Source: Merluccius polli
Taxonomy: Eukaryota; Chordata; Actinopteri; Gadiformes; Merlucciidae
Assembly (NCBI GenBank): GCA_030340625.1
Contig: JAOPHQ010002866.1
Location: 122,001-186,000 of the forward strand
Reading direction: 5' to 3'
DNA length: 64,000 bases
Shown: positions 12,815-26,639 of the stretch, in pieces
Numbering within the stretch: position 1 is the stretch's first letter
How the letters are laid out: every line of letters begins with the position of its first letter
Made by a program: the position numbers and the translations under genes
The notes under the pieces: generated by a model
The model's database searches: none
Seen by the model: only the letters and a program-made list of their open reading frames with translations
Told to the model about the DNA's origin: nothing

Positions 12815-13440
12815 GTTACCTGCTTTTCCTGTTGTAGAGCTAGCAGGTTACACTTCTACACAGACATTTTAATATTATAAACATTCACTATATTTTGTAT
12901 CGTGAGACGAATCGGTTCAATCACGCAATCACTCATAGCTATGATCACGTCTTTAGTTCACCATGTCAAATCGCTTATTCAGAGCATGAATATCTGTTGA
13001 ATATCCAATATCTTTCTAACAAAAAAAACACTTTCAGACGCCATAAACTGCTATATTGATGTGTGATTATTTTAATCCACCACCACAGTAGTGCTATGCT
13101 GCTATAAATGTCACATTCAGTTAAGAAGGTGGATACACTACAATGTACTGTTGTAGAGCTAGCAGGTTACACTTCTAAACAGTCATTTTAATGTTATAGC
13201 CATTCTGAACATTTTGTAATGTGAACGTATCCGGTTTAATTGCACTTTAGTTAGGCTGTTGTTTAGGGCAGGGTACTTTGCATATTGTGTCGAAATATTG
13301 ACCAAACGACGGCTATAGAGAGGAGTGCTGCTGGCCGACCGTCTCCTGGGCAGGTAGACACCGCTAGACACGCGGGACTCATACCAGTGATCATGTCTTT
13401 AGTTCACCATCCATGTCACATCGCTCATTCAGAGCGTGAG
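12815..13440. repeat. Dispersed repeat, second copy of the 2.7-3.4 kb family
   Basis: Long stretches match 2830-3390, for example GTTGTAGAGCTAGCAGGTTA, CCACCACAGTAGTGCTATGC and the block with ATATTGACCAAACGACGG followed by GGAGTGCTGCTG. Part of the unit (GTTGTAGAGCTAGCAGG) occurs twice inside this copy. A shorter third match is at about 59840-60000. Non-coding; probably a non-autonomous DNA element. Confidence 0.65.
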
Positions 13441-14486
13441 TTATTCCACGAAATGGTACAATTTTATCAAATGGGTCACTAAAAACAATTTTAAAAGCTT
13501 TTTATATCAATTGAAATGTCCCCTTTAATAAAGTGTAAAAACATTACATGCATTGTATCTTTATATCAGAAATGATCTTGTTTTTTCAGTTGATACCACC
13601 TATTTTGTCATAGCTCTAGTGGCCTTCAAGAAAAGTGTACTTGGGATATGACAAATAAAATTAGAAAAAAGTCCATACGTTTTGCCATTCACATACACAT
13701 CTATCTGTGCTTTTTTGCTGGTAATGCTTTTTTTCTTAATAATAAATGATGAAATCATGAATAAATCATGATTATTCATTAAAATCACATTATTTAGTTC
13801 CTCAGTAACCCCTCAACCCCGTTACACAAATCATTCGCCCCCCATAAAAATAATGAACTGATCCTTATGTGATCAACTAAAAGTGACATCAAATAAGTGT
13901 CTTTAACATCATGGTGCAGAAACAGCTAAGTTACCACCTTCCTTTTTAACTATATTTCAGTCATTTATGCTGTGATATTGTGGTCGTCAAGCTCAACAAA
14001 TCAACTCTGTTACACAAAATAAAGATAGAAAGCTATTACTTAAAGTAACTTATTTCAACAATATATATGATTTCATAATCTCATGCATGCCATGCACTCT
14101 CCTGTTATTCACCACATGTAGAGCACCATCTTGAGCAAAACTTCACAACCCAGTCACTTTCAACCCTGTTACTTCTTTGTTCATAACGTGTGAGATTGAG
14201 TTTTTAACACTTTGGTTGTGAAGTTATCCAATTATTTAAGTGAATTATATTTGATTCTTATACCACATGCATATGTTGAATGTAAATTTCCCTTTACAAT
14301 TGCAGTCATAAGCAGACAACGATGAGTCCATGATGGCACCAACAAGAGCAGCAGAAAGGCAGAGGTGGTTGAGTGTTAGAAAATGACTAGGTTGTGAGTA
14401 GAGAAGTTCTGTTAGTTGTTGAGGTTGCATGTGATAGTTTTACTAACTAAATACTAAATACTTTACTAAATAATCTGGTTTGTGGC
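13441..14486. other. AT-rich intergenic sequence, no gene seen
   Basis: No convincing ORF or known element. The words CAACCCCGTTAC (13815), CAACTCTGTTAC (14001) and CAACCCTGTTAC (14161) recur with drift, hinting at an old internally repetitive element. Confidence 0.4.
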
Positions 14487-14960
14487 AGTTTACCCCTGCC
14501 ACACGCCACCTTAGTGGCTTTTGCTGGGGCCCTCCGACACAGGTTCTTTGTGAGAAATTGAATGCATTTATGCCGAGCAGATGTTACGTGCTGCCATGAC
14601 AGAGGCAATGTTTAATGACAATGTTTAATGGGACCTTTCGGTCTTTATTTGTCATTCCCATGTTCGGGAACGAAATTTGTTCTCTGCATTAACCCATCCT
14701 ACTGTACGTAGGAGCAGTGGGCTGCTATGATCAGCGCCCGGGGAGCAAGTTGGGGTTCAGGGTTCAGTGTCTTGCTCAAGGACACTTCGACACGCAGACA
14801 GTTTGGAAGTGGGGATCAAGGGGATCGAACCGCCGGCCCTACGGTTAGTGGACGACCCCGCTCTGTCCACCCACTCTACCTACTGAGCTACTGCCGCCCA
14901 GGCTCTCTCCTGAGTGTGTGGGGAGGCTGTAAACCAGCCATCAACAACACACACTGCACA
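14487..14960. repeat. Dispersed 'GCCACCTTAGTGGC' repeat, copy 1, split by a SINE
   Basis: Member of a family also seen at 34676-35780, 35751-35910, 50741-51010 and 56335-57760. Its parts are CACGCCACCTTAGTGGCTTT, then GCCGAGCAGATGTTAC and TGCTGCCATGACAG, then a terminal AAACCAGCCATCAACAACAC. Other copies begin or end with the inverted form TTGATAGCTGGTTTA, so the family has inverted ends. No coding capacity; identity unknown to me. Confidence 0.6.
14615..14899 (-). mobile_element. tRNA-derived SINE
   Basis: Read on the minus strand from 14899, the head is tRNA-like: A-box-like TAGCTCAGTAGGTAGAG and B box GGTTCGATCCC (complement at 14821-14831). The body shares TTGCTCAAGG and the AGCAGTGGGC/GCGCCCGGGGAGC motifs with the SINE at 46681. 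It interrupts the dispersed repeat at 14487-14960. Confidence 0.75.
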
Positions 14961-14974
14961 TATCCCCAACACTA

Positions 14975-15007
14975 AATTTTGGCTGGGGAGAATCCCCAGC
15001 CAAAATT
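14975..15007. repeat. Perfect 14-15 bp palindrome
   Basis: Arms 14975-14988 and 14994-15007 (AATTTTGGCTGGGG and its complement) enclose a five-base spacer. It can form a cruciform or RNA hairpin; no function is evident. Confidence 0.8.
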
Positions 15008-15840
15008 GAGAGAGAATCCCCAGCAGACAACTGTTAGTTGGGTCATCTCCAGCAATTCCGTGACTTTGGAAAGCGGAGGTTTGTTTCTCAGTGGATTTGT
15101 CATCTATGAAGGTTAAAAAACAAATGTAGCCCCCATGCCCCTCGCGAAAATGCGGGCTAGCTTTTTGAGAGCCCCAAATCCAAAATGGCTACCATTGGCC
15201 ATGTTGGAAATTATCTTTTCAATGGTTTGGCCTACAATGTTGCAAAGTACATGGTTTCTGGGACTTCTTGGGTCGAGGAATTCATAATTGATGTTGTTTT
15301 GATGATTTGACCTATTTTTGACCTTCAAATCCATGATGGATGCCGATTTTCAGCTCCGAAAGGTCAATTTTTCAAAGTCGTCGTAGAGCCTTCGTATTAG
15401 GCTTTAATGAAAGCTCTGCTCATGCTGAGTTGAGTTATAAACAGTAAAACAACATGTAAGTACACAGAGGTCATCTTAGAATTCAGTTGAATTGAATGAT
15501 AAAGGTGTTTATTGGAATACATTGGCATACATTTGTACATTAATATCCACTTTACGGCAGTAGGCTACAAGGTATTTAACCAGGTATTTCACTAGGAATT
15601 TAACAAGGAATTTAAACAGAATTTGCAATGTTACAATGATTAGGACATGGACCGCTACTCTTCATCTGAATTTGTTGATTCTCCACACTCGTCATCGCTA
15701 CTACTCTCATCTGAACAGTCATCAAGGGTGAGCTGCTGGGGCAAAGGGGGAATGGTGTGACGCACTTGTCGGCACTTCCATTCACGAGTTCCCAGCCATG
15801 ACCAATGGGAGAGGGATGCTCGATCAGATTGTAATGGAGC
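15008..15840. other. Intergenic sequence, nothing identified
   Basis: No gene, splice-bounded exon or recognisable element found. Only short spurious ORFs occur. Confidence 0.4.
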
Positions 15841-15853
15841 TGGCAATACGCAA

Positions 15854-16847
15854 GGGCGTCACCAGCTTTTTGAAAGTGGGGGGGACATATTTTGACGGGG
15901 GGTTTGGGGGTCCTCCCCCAGAAAAATTTGAAAGAAGTAGATGCAATTTCCCGCATTCTGGTGCATTTTACCATGTTTTCAGATTTAAAATGATCTTCCT
16001 CTTTCATTGATTTTCCTTGGAGCTGGCATGGTCTGCAATTACTGACTACTATTATGTTCTGGTGTAAAACACAGTAGTGTTGCGATAGTAACCCACCCGG
16101 ACCTACGACCGGTGGGGGGGGCGGGGGGGGTTGCGCGTGATGGTAACACAACCTGGACCTACGAGCGACGGGGGGGGGGGGGGGGGGGGGGGGGCGATCA
16201 TAACACACCGCCTCTGGTTAGGACAAATGACTTTAAAAATATATATATATATATATATATTATGCCAGTCCTGGGCGGCCCAAAGATGTGCATCACCCGG
16301 TGGGCCGATGGCCAGTCCAGCCCTGGCTGCGGCGCCAGTGTGTTTTGCACTTCACACTGCCGCCGCGGCGCCGCGGTAAAGCACAACAATGTTATTCGAG
16401 AGTGTTTCTCCTTGTCCAGGAAAAGTATCGAAATCGCAATTCTCAACTTGGTATCAGTATCGAAGCGATAATTTTGGTATCGTGACAACACTAATACACA
16501 GAGGACTGAAGTGACTGTTCAGCGTTCAGTCTGTGTTTCTGAAGTCTACCGCTGTCGTTGATCCGACTCTCAACATAGGCTTGCTTCGGTGCGTGTTTTG
16601 AATGCGTGCGTGATGCTGCTTTGTGTGTTAAAAAAAACAGGAAAACGCGAGTGGATTTCTATTTATATGGGTATTCCCCCTACTGATAAAGTGGAACGGA
16701 TTTGATTGTGAAGCAATGGAGAGAGCGCTGGACTAGTAGACCAGTCATGCACTAATATTTTTGATGGCAAATGTGGGGGGGTCCAAACGACTTTTTTGCA
16801 AGGGTGGGGGGGACGTGTCCCCCCCCAATTATATTATGGTGACGCCC
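15854..16847. mobile_element. DNA transposon-like element with 13-14 bp target duplication
   Basis: Termini are inverted: GGGCGTCACCA at 15854 and TGGTGACGCCC ending at 16847. The flanks carry the same 13 bases, TGGCAATACGCAA, at 15841-15853 and 16849-16861; including one more base gives 14 with one mismatch. The interior holds poly-G-rich sequence and a nested hAT MITE (16075-16493). No transposase. Such a long duplication is unusual for cut-and-paste elements, so the superfamily is left open. Confidence 0.6.
16075..16493. mobile_element. Nested hAT MITE
   Basis: Inverted termini begin TAGTGTTG on both sides, and the 8-bp flanks are AAACACAG (16067-16074) and ATACACAG (16494-16501), seven of eight matching. 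The interior holds poly-G and (TA)n runs and a GC-rich word GTGTGTTTTGCACTT also present in the element at 54822-55518. It is inserted in the element at 15854-16847. Confidence 0.65.
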
Positions 16848-16919
16848 ATGGCAATACGCAATATAGTTTGTCCACATGAAGATCAAACGAGCCACCTATA
16901 ATTATATATAAGCCACCTA

Positions 16920-17275
16920 CCACTCTGCCACCTATAATTCCTATTGTTAAACAACTCAAATACCTTGGTATCGATCTTTTTTCTTCAATCCAGGCTATTG
17001 TAAAAACTAATTTTGGTGACACGCTGAACAAAATCTGTTTTGACCTGGACAGATGGTCTTCGTTGCCCAACTCTCTTCAAGCTAGGGTATCAATAATAAA
17101 GATGAATATTCTCCCACGTGTACATTTTATTAGTTCCATGCTCCCACTGCCCCCACCGCCCCAATATTGGACTAAACTGAACTCTGCAGTTTCCAAATGT
17201 ATGTGGCATGGGAAACGTCCCCGTCTAGAATTCTCGATATTGCAACGAGCGAGGGCTGATGGGGTAGCCCCTAGA
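16920..17275 (+). pseudogene. L1-type LINE ORF2 relic
   Basis: A single open stretch on the + strand encodes the region after the RT palm of L1-type ORF2: LKYLGIDL, then DLDRWSSLPNSLQARVSIIK, then MNILPRVHFISSMLPL and CMWHGKRPRLEF. Both ends are lost, so this is a dead fragment. Assignment rests on this characteristic series of motifs. Confidence 0.7.
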
Positions 17276-18072
17276 CATCTAGACGCCCCTAGCGGAGTTA
17301 CGACACGCTTTGATGTCGCCGCCAGGGCTGTCACGTGGTTCAGGTAAGCCTCAATAGTTCCAAACAAACCGCAAGCTGCCATAGCGGTCATTGTCTTGTC
17401 ATGGTAAATATCAAAATGAAACACGTTTTTTAGCCGGTTTTTTGCGCTAGAATAATAGCTTTTGTGCTTGAATAATGATAATAGTAATAAACCTTTGGAG
17501 GGAAACGTTCGTGTTAGCTTGGCTAGGTTACTTACGTGAGTGATGCTAACTTTACAAGGTTGGTTGTTCTGTATTTGCACTTAGATAAACAAATTACCAT
17601 TACCATTTAATTTTTACTATTAGTGGACTATTGTTATTGCACTCTTAGCACTTACCTGTTTTGTGAAATGTCAGCTTTTCCAAAGTACGTTTTATCTTTA
17701 TTACCAAGTTTAGTTATTTTAAAAAGGACATGTAGGAGACTAAAGGACATTTAGTTATTTTTGTAGGACATGGATCAGAACCATGGAGATTTTAAGATGG
17801 AGCCATGTATCAGATCTATCAAACAACCACTAATTATGCTTGGATATGATCAGTCAAAATCTAACTCTACAAGCAACTATTCACACTTGCAATTTATGTT
17901 AGAGCTGATGGACTGGAATATGTATGACTGGTACAAAAGTTGTTAAATAAACAAGATTTTTATTAAAGAATTATTGAAACAAGAACGTGTGTGTGTGTAT
18001 GTGCGCGTGTGTGTGTAAGAAAAAATAGGAATAATAATAAATATACACAACATACAACAAAAGTTTATTTCA
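17276..18072. other. Intergenic sequence, nothing identified
   Basis: AT-rich sequence with short GT-rich tracts near 17985-18015 and no supported gene. It could be 5' sequence of the neighbouring P-element relic, but no THAP domain is readable. Confidence 0.35.
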
Positions 18073-19915
18073 ATGTTCAATCGGGACCAGAAAAAAGGGG
18101 TGATTCGGTGGGGCAATGAGACCATCAAAAAGGCAATTCAAATTCGATTTACAGCAGGCACAACAGGATACAAAACCCTGCAAAACATGAAGATCCCTCT
18201 GCCAGACATCCGCACTGTCCAAAGAAAAATGCAGCATGTAAAACTGAAGCCAGGAGTGTTGGGAGAGGTTTTTGACATGCTGAAGCTAAAGGCTGGTAGC
18301 ATGAGCCAAATGGAGAGGTGTGCTAACCTTGGATGATGGCCATCACCCTAAGCGTAGAGCTGCATATGGGGACAGGAAAGCTGTTTGGCAATGTAACACT
18401 GCCTGGCCACAATGGCAGAGCAACTCACACTTGTGTCTTCATGCTGGCTGGAGTAATTATAGTAGTTATTATTATTATTATTATTATTATCAGTATTATT
18501 ATTATTATTATTAAATCATAAATTCCAAATACTCACGATCCCTATGCACCCCATCGCAGTCACTGAGTTGTTGATGGTTGGAATGAGGCTGAATTTACCC
18601 GCCTGCAAGGACAGTCACGTGGTGTGAAACATTAGTTAGTTAGTTGCTATATGTTTATCATAGTTAGGTCAGTGAAGCAGGACATCGGTGTCTGACAGGG
18701 ACAATGGCTGAGGAATTGGCATGAGACTTTATCAATCCCAGACAGGAAATGTGGCTGCCACAGCAGAAAGTACAGGAGAAGTAGAGTAGTAGAAACAAAA
18801 CAAAAAATAGATGACACATTAAAATACGAGAAAACAGTGGCGGCGCCAGACATTTTTTTCTGCAGGTGCTATGAAATGAGGCCTTCCTGGGGGTGGTCGC
18901 GATTATTGACGGGGGGGGGGGGGGGGGGCCTGCGCGATTGTTGACGGGGGGGGGGGGGGGGGGGGGGACGCAAAATTAAAATAAATAACCATAATAAACA
19001 ATAAATATATGATTTTCTTGGGGGTGCTATGGGGGTGCTATGGCTAATCCAGGGGGGGGCTGTAGCACCCCCTAGCCCCCCCCTGGCGCCGCCTCTGCGA
19101 GAAAATAATTAAAAACTGCATACAATAAATACAGAAAACATATCTATGTACAGTATTATGAATAGTAGCAATGTTAATGTAAATCCCAAAAATAAAGGTA
19201 AACATTACAGACAGTTGAAGTAGACATTATCGACCGTACACTATTGACACTATACATTATACATTATTAACAACAAGGTGGAAGCAAGTTGTGGCAAACC
19301 ACTACAGCAGTAATTCCACCAATGGTGCCGTCTATCAGCCCATCATCATTGCTTTAGTGGAGGCAGCAGCATCTGTAGGGCTTCATGTCATTAACGTCAC
19401 AAGTGACATGGGGAGCCCCAATAGAGCAATGTGGTGAGCTTTTGGGGTGACGTGTGATAAACCCTGGACTCCACTTCCCATAGAGCCACACCGGCGGCTC
19501 TATTTCATGGCAGATGTCCCACATCTGGTAATGTAACTTGAAGAGCACCCTTGTCCGTGGTCAGACCATCACCGTTCCACAAGATGTGGGGAACAAAGAG
19601 CACCTACTGTCCAGTGTGGTGTCTGTTGGTCCCTTACAGGATCTGGTGTCCTACCAAGAGGGCATGGCACTAAAGCTGGCTCCCAACCTCTCCAGGGCCA
19701 TCTTGGAGCCTAAACACTTCGAAAAGATGAAAGTTAGCTCAGCCATGCACATCTTCAGTGAGTGGACAAGTGCTGCCTTAAAGTACCTGGTAGAGGAGGA
19801 GCAGCGTCCTGAATCAGACCTCACCACATCATGGTTCCTGGAGAAGATGGACCACTGGTCTGACCTTATGTCGTCCCGCCACGTTGTGACTGCCCTCTCT
19901 CGGTTCAGAATAAAA
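18073..19915 (+). pseudogene. P-element / THAP9-like transposase relic
   Basis: Four collinear pieces of a P-element-family transposase are readable. Piece 1 (18073-18330): IRWGNETIKKAIQIRFTAG and LPDIRTVQRKMQ. Piece 2, frame-shifted (18333-18460): SVELHMGTGKLFGNVTLPGH. Piece 3 (about 19278-19440): WKQVVANHY and INVTSDMGSPNRAMW. Piece 4 (about 19490-19910): YFMADVPHLV, then after a shift LKSTLVRG and KHFEKMKVSSAMHIFSEWTS. At least three frame changes and a stop after RAMW disable it. Between pieces 2 and 3 lie (ATT)n and a hAT MITE (18835-19097). The N-terminal THAP zinc finger is not seen. Confidence 0.8.
18835..19097. mobile_element. hAT MITE with perfect 8-bp TSD, inside the P-element relic
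   Basis: Starts CAGTGGCGGCGCCAG and ends CTGGCGCCGCCTCTG. The flanking octamer CGAGAAAA is present at 18827-18834 and 19098-19105 without mismatch. Two long poly-G runs fill its centre. Eight-base duplication and CAG-type ends are typical of hAT elements. Confidence 0.85.
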
Positions 19916-19918
19916 TGC

Positions 19919-19949
<31 letters not shown>

Positions 19950-20293
19950 ATTATAGTAGGCTAGACCTAATAGTAGCAGCAGAAGTAAAACAGCTAGCAT
20001 TTAAGTAATAGTAGCAGTAATAGCAGTAGCATTTTAGTATTAGCATTAGTGATAGTATTTTGGAAATGTTTTAAAACCTAACAATCAAAACAACTTTACA
20101 TAATGTCACCTGACAACAAAAGGTTAAAGGACTTTAGTGAAATTATCACGTTAATTACCTCACGTTAGCCTTCCCAAGCTTTCAGTTAGGTCCTAAATCC
20201 ATTTAGGGACCTGCATGAGTTGGTAGGCTATATAGTAAATGTTTACTTTTTTGTCTGGTTTAATTGTTATGTCCTAATGTGTTGTGCTGTACT

Positions 20294-20381
20294 CGTTGTC
20301 GTTTAACTGACTTTGTCTATAGGCTACACTTGTCTATAGGCTACACTGTAGCCTATAGACAAAGTCAGTTAAACGACAACG
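20294..20381. repeat. 35-bp perfect inverted repeat
   Basis: Arms 20294-20328 and 20347-20381 are exact complements (core TTTAACTGACTTTGTCTATA). The 18-base loop repeats part of the arm (TTGTCTATAGGCTACAC), so two alternative hairpins are possible. No transposon ends recognised. Confidence 0.85.
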
Positions 20382-22529
<2,148 letters not shown>

Positions 22530-23634
22530 GATGTGTCCTCTCTAATTGCTCCTAAGAGGACACATCACAGAAGTATATAGCCTACTTTGAGTGGGGTATA
22601 GTTCTGAGGCATATATTTTAAATTAGATACCAATAAATCCATTCTTCTAAATTCCTCTGTTTGAGACCTAAGTTTTGTTATCTTGCCTTCTTTAGTCACC
22701 TTCTACCATTGTGGAAAGTTTCATAAAAAGCGACTGGGCGGTTTTGGCTGAGCAGGTGTTTTTGGTGGAATAATAATAATAATTATTATTATTAATAACA
22801 ATAATGATAAAACTAACAATTACAATATATTATACATATATTATACATAATAATTAAATGTTTTACATAACTTGGAGGTGCTCCTCCTATAGGCGTGTCC
22901 GTGCGGGGATAAAAATGCTTGAAAGTGAAAGTCTGTTCAGTCACTCCGCCTTCGGCTGCTGATACGGCATTTCTAACTCCGCAAGGTAGGCCTAATGGTA
23001 GACTCGTATGTTGTTATTATAGGCCTACACGCGCGCGCGCGTGCGTGTGTGCGCGCGCGCGTGTGTGTGTGGAGATTTTCTTTAATTTCATTCTTTGTGA
23101 TCAGTAGGATGAGGCTCACTCAACTGAACGCGAGGTTGAATGCATATATTGTACTTCAAGTGTAATGTTAAGATTTAAAACAAAAAACAAACAAAAAACG
23201 CGTTTTGTGGGGCGGAAGGGGAGTGTGTGTTACCTCCATGGTGGGGAGGCGATACTGGGGGAAAGTCTGGCAATGGGGGGGGGGGGGGGGGGGGGGGCAC
23301 CCCGTTTTGTGAGTTTGTGAGTGCGCACCGTGGCGTTATAGCCTACGTGTCCGCCAGGCGTGGCCCCCCTCTCTCGTGTGTACATCACTTTCTCTTAGTT
23401 TGATGCAAAAGCGAAACCGTCCACTCAAACTTGTGCTTGGGGTTCATGGACGTCCTGTGAAGTCAGCCAAGACTCCCAAGTTCCAACACTAACACTAACC
23501 GTGCCAACAGCCGTAGGAAGGAGGTGCGGGGGACAGGACGTGATATCGCCATGGTGGTCTGGCATATTTATTTAACCGAACACAATCGTTTGAGCGGCGC
23601 CAGGGTAGTGTAACGCACGCCCTGCCCCCCCCCC

Positions 23635-23665
<31 letters not shown>

Positions 23666-24798
23666 ACACACACAGGGAAAGTCCGGCGAAACGAGTCCCG
23701 CGAAGTGCGACGCGAAGTGTGACGGATGATGAAGCTGGTAATAAAGTGGACCATGACGAATGGTTTTTAAAAACATTTCTTTAATGTATTAAAAACATTT
23801 TTGCATCGTTCTATTGCAATACTGATTCACTGATAAATGTATTTTAATTTCAATTTAATGAAGCAATATTACACGAGAGGGTGTGCTTTACGACAGTGAC
23901 GCGGTCAGGACCGAGTCCCTAAAGCGTAAACGAAATGTGAATAATAATGACGGCGCATTATTTGCAATATATGCATTTTTGTAGTTTATTATATATCAGT
24001 TTAATATTCAGTTGTCAATACCCCCCCAATAACAGCACAGATACAATGAACCTAAATAGTGAACTTAATACTTAATAGGCCTACCTTAATGCAGGAAATG
24101 TGTATACAATTCTGAACAGATTATTTCCTGTGGATATTTCAATGTATTTTTCCTGATATTTTTAGGAACGTTATGATTACCTTTTAATTTCACTATCATG
24201 CATACATTTTAATAGTCCGTAATAGTTTTATTCATTTCTACCATCTTAATGCAAGCCGGTTTTATCAGCGTCTCACCGATGTCGTGTGGCTTTTTGCCCA
24301 ACAAGGAGAGAGCACTCATACGATGCAGTTGTCTGCTTTTGGTCTCTTCCGGCCCTGGAGGAACCTCTCTAATGTTGTGGTGGGGCCTGTTTGGCACCAC
24401 AAGGTCCTTTTTCTGGGGGAAAAAATGGTTTCATTTCCCAATGTCTCACTGCAAATGACACAGTCAGCTCTAATTTTGCTCTAATCTACCTTTCTCGGTA
24501 AGTCCATTTACTTTCTGAGGAAGTTTAGCATCCTCTTCTCCCTGACGCTTGGCCACGCGAGAATTTAAAAAAAGTTTATATATAGGCTCAACCACCAACG
24601 TACAAGGTGTTGCTGAGGTGTTTTTTCCCAATAGAACAGCTGTTTTTTTTATTCCTGTTCCCACACTGTACTCCCTATAGGGGCATAGTCTGGGGGGCGG
24701 TTTTTTTCTCTCCTCCCCTCTCCTCATGTTTTGCTGTTTTCTACCCGCAAAATGCTGTCGTCCTGCCCTGTTTGTCATATTGTATGTGTTGTACATAT
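22530..24798. other. Intergenic sequence with G/C runs; weak transposase trace
   Basis: Poly-G at 23275-23297, poly-C then (CA)n at 23627-23674, and GC/GT alternation at 23029-23070. On the minus strand around 24240-24340 the peptide GKKPHDIGETLIKPACIKMV resembles the N-terminal part of ZBED5/SCAND3-type hAT transposases, but it is short and isolated. No other gene is supported. Confidence 0.35.
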
Positions 24799-24900
24799 TC
24801 AGGGTATCTGCAGGTTTCAGCAAGTCAAATTTAAGACTTATTAAGACCTTTTTAATACCACCTTGAATGAAATTTAAGACCTAAAACACGTGATGGTGGG
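24799..24900. repeat. Left end of a common fish hAT-like repeat
   Basis: The sequence CAGGGTATCTGCAGG followed by AATTTAAGACTTATTAAGAC and AATTTAAGACC repeats is characteristic of a widespread fish non-autonomous repeat. The matching right terminus was not found, so only a fragment is claimed. Confidence 0.45.
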
Positions 24901-25239
24901 GGGGGATCCCGCTGAATTACAACCCAAGCATAGCACGTGTGTCACTCAATGAGACTCATTCAAGTTGACTTTTGGTCTGTTTATTGAACATAAAGTGATA
25001 CTCAGTGCTCTCTGGTTCAAAAGCTGTGACCGGGTCTCTAACATTGGCCGGGCTCGCTGTCGGCGGGGGTAAATAAAGGCCGGTCTCTAATAGAGGCCGG
25101 GGGCTATTATTAGAACCAACGTTTTTAAATGTCTAATTGAACGCAAAAATATACAGATGAGACTGTTTAGCTCATTAGAAAGCCACCAGAGCACTTAAAA
25201 TATAGCTATAACGTTACAAATCAAAATGCAAGAGACCTG

Positions 25240-26624
25240 GGCCGTGTTCCGATATCTGTGAGTACACTAACTTCCGTGAGTACACTTTAACATAGTACAC
25301 TATCCGTACTCAATAGGTGCGCAGATCTTCAGATGTTAGTGCTGTTCCAAATGCAGTACTCTGTGGCGCACTTAACGGAAATGACATCAGCTGCGCGGCC
25401 GCGTCACCCGCCAAACACGTGAATCCATTAGACATTCTCTGAGTGCGGCTCAGCCTGGCTCCGCCTCTTCCGCTATGTAGCTAAGATGGCTGCCGTAGAG
25501 TACGCAAAGTGTACACCGTTGCACACTCAGCGTTTTGAGTACACATACGGGTCCTTTCAAGTACACTTCTTTTCGCCGCGATCATAATCGGAACACCTTA
25601 CGTTCTCAAACGGTATACCAGGGCCGTGTTCCGATATCTGTGAGTACACTAACTTCCGTGAGTACACTTAAACATAGTACACTATCCGTACTCAATAGGT
25701 ACGCAGAGCTTCAGATGTTATGCTGCGTTCGACGGCATATGGGATGTGGGACTTATCCTACCTCCAACTAAGAAAAGTGCACTGGAATGCCTGTCGAAGT
25801 GGAACCTCCAACTGGTGAAGTCGGGGGAGCTCGACCTCCCCGACTTCACCACAATTACGTCGGAGCAAAATGGCGGCGCCCATGGAATCACACGTTGTGA
25901 GAACGAATAGGCTATAAACTTTACTTTTGTGAGTGTAGGGTTGTTTTAGACACTGCAATTTTAACACAACTTGTTTTTCATATTATGGCGTGAAATTATG
26001 TCGTTATTCTGTTAGCATGAAGATATGTAAATATACCTTAGCGATATGGCAAGCTTTCATACGGCGCCAGAACATCTCTAACACCGCCATATATCGTTAC
26101 CCAGTGCTGGACAATATGTTAATCAATGTGTTATTGATACAATTGTAATAATTCCTCTAAAGAGACTGCGGTCGTCCATGTTTTCTGTTTACATTCCACT
26201 TCAATTACCTGGAACGCTTTGAAGTAGGAGCTAGTAGACTTCAGGTAGGATAAGTCCCACATCCCATTGCCGTCGAACGCAGCATTAGTGCTGTTACTCT
26301 GTGGCGCACTTAACGGAAATGACATCAGCTGCGCGGCCGCGTCACCCGCCAAACACGTGAATTCATTAGACGTTCTCTGAGCGCGGCTCCGCCTCTTCCG
26401 CTACGTAGCTAAGATGGCTGCCGTTGAGTACGCAAAGTGTACCCCGTAGCACACTCAGCATTTTGGCCGTTTTGAGTACACATACGGGTCCTTTCAAGTA
26501 CACTTCTTTTGCCGCGATCATAATCGGAACACCCTACGTACTCAAACTAAGTACACTAAGTACGGGTAGTACGGCTATCGGAACACGGCCTAAGTACGGG
26601 TAGTACGGCTATCGGAACACGGCC
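25240..26624. mobile_element. Tandemly doubled MITE (GGCCGTGTTCCGATA ends)
   Basis: The outer termini are GGCCGTGTTCCGATA (25240) and its complement ending at 26624, flanked by CTG on both sides (25237-25239, 26625-26627). Inside are two direct copies of the same about 390-bp unit, starting at 25240 and 25622, with the shared words TGGCGCACTTAACGGAAATG and GCGGCCGCGTCACCCGCCAA. The second copy is split by the element at 25721-26284, and its right terminus is itself duplicated (26591-26624). No coding capacity. Confidence 0.75.
25721..26284. mobile_element. Harbinger-type MITE inserted in the doubled MITE
   Basis: Perfect 17-bp terminal inverted repeat TGCTGCGTTCGACGGCA, extending to about 43 bp with one indel. 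The flanks are TTA (25718-25720 and 26285-26287), a TWA duplication expected for PIF/Harbinger elements. The first, uninterrupted copy of the host unit shows the empty site. An internal palindrome (about 25815-25852, GGTGAAGTCGGGG and its complement) is present. No transposase. Confidence 0.85.
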
Positions 26625-26639
26625 CTGCACTCCTCCAGT

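Noticed and set aside
14821..14899. tRNA gene on the minus strand
   Set aside because: A and B boxes are present but the cloverleaf is degraded and it continues into a SINE body; not a functional tRNA. The same holds for 46681-46750.
14975..15007. Stem-loop as a transcription terminator
   Set aside because: Intrinsic terminators are bacterial; the window is vertebrate.
25813..25852. Hairpin as a microRNA precursor
   Set aside because: It lies within a Harbinger MITE and is explained as transposon structure; no expression evidence.
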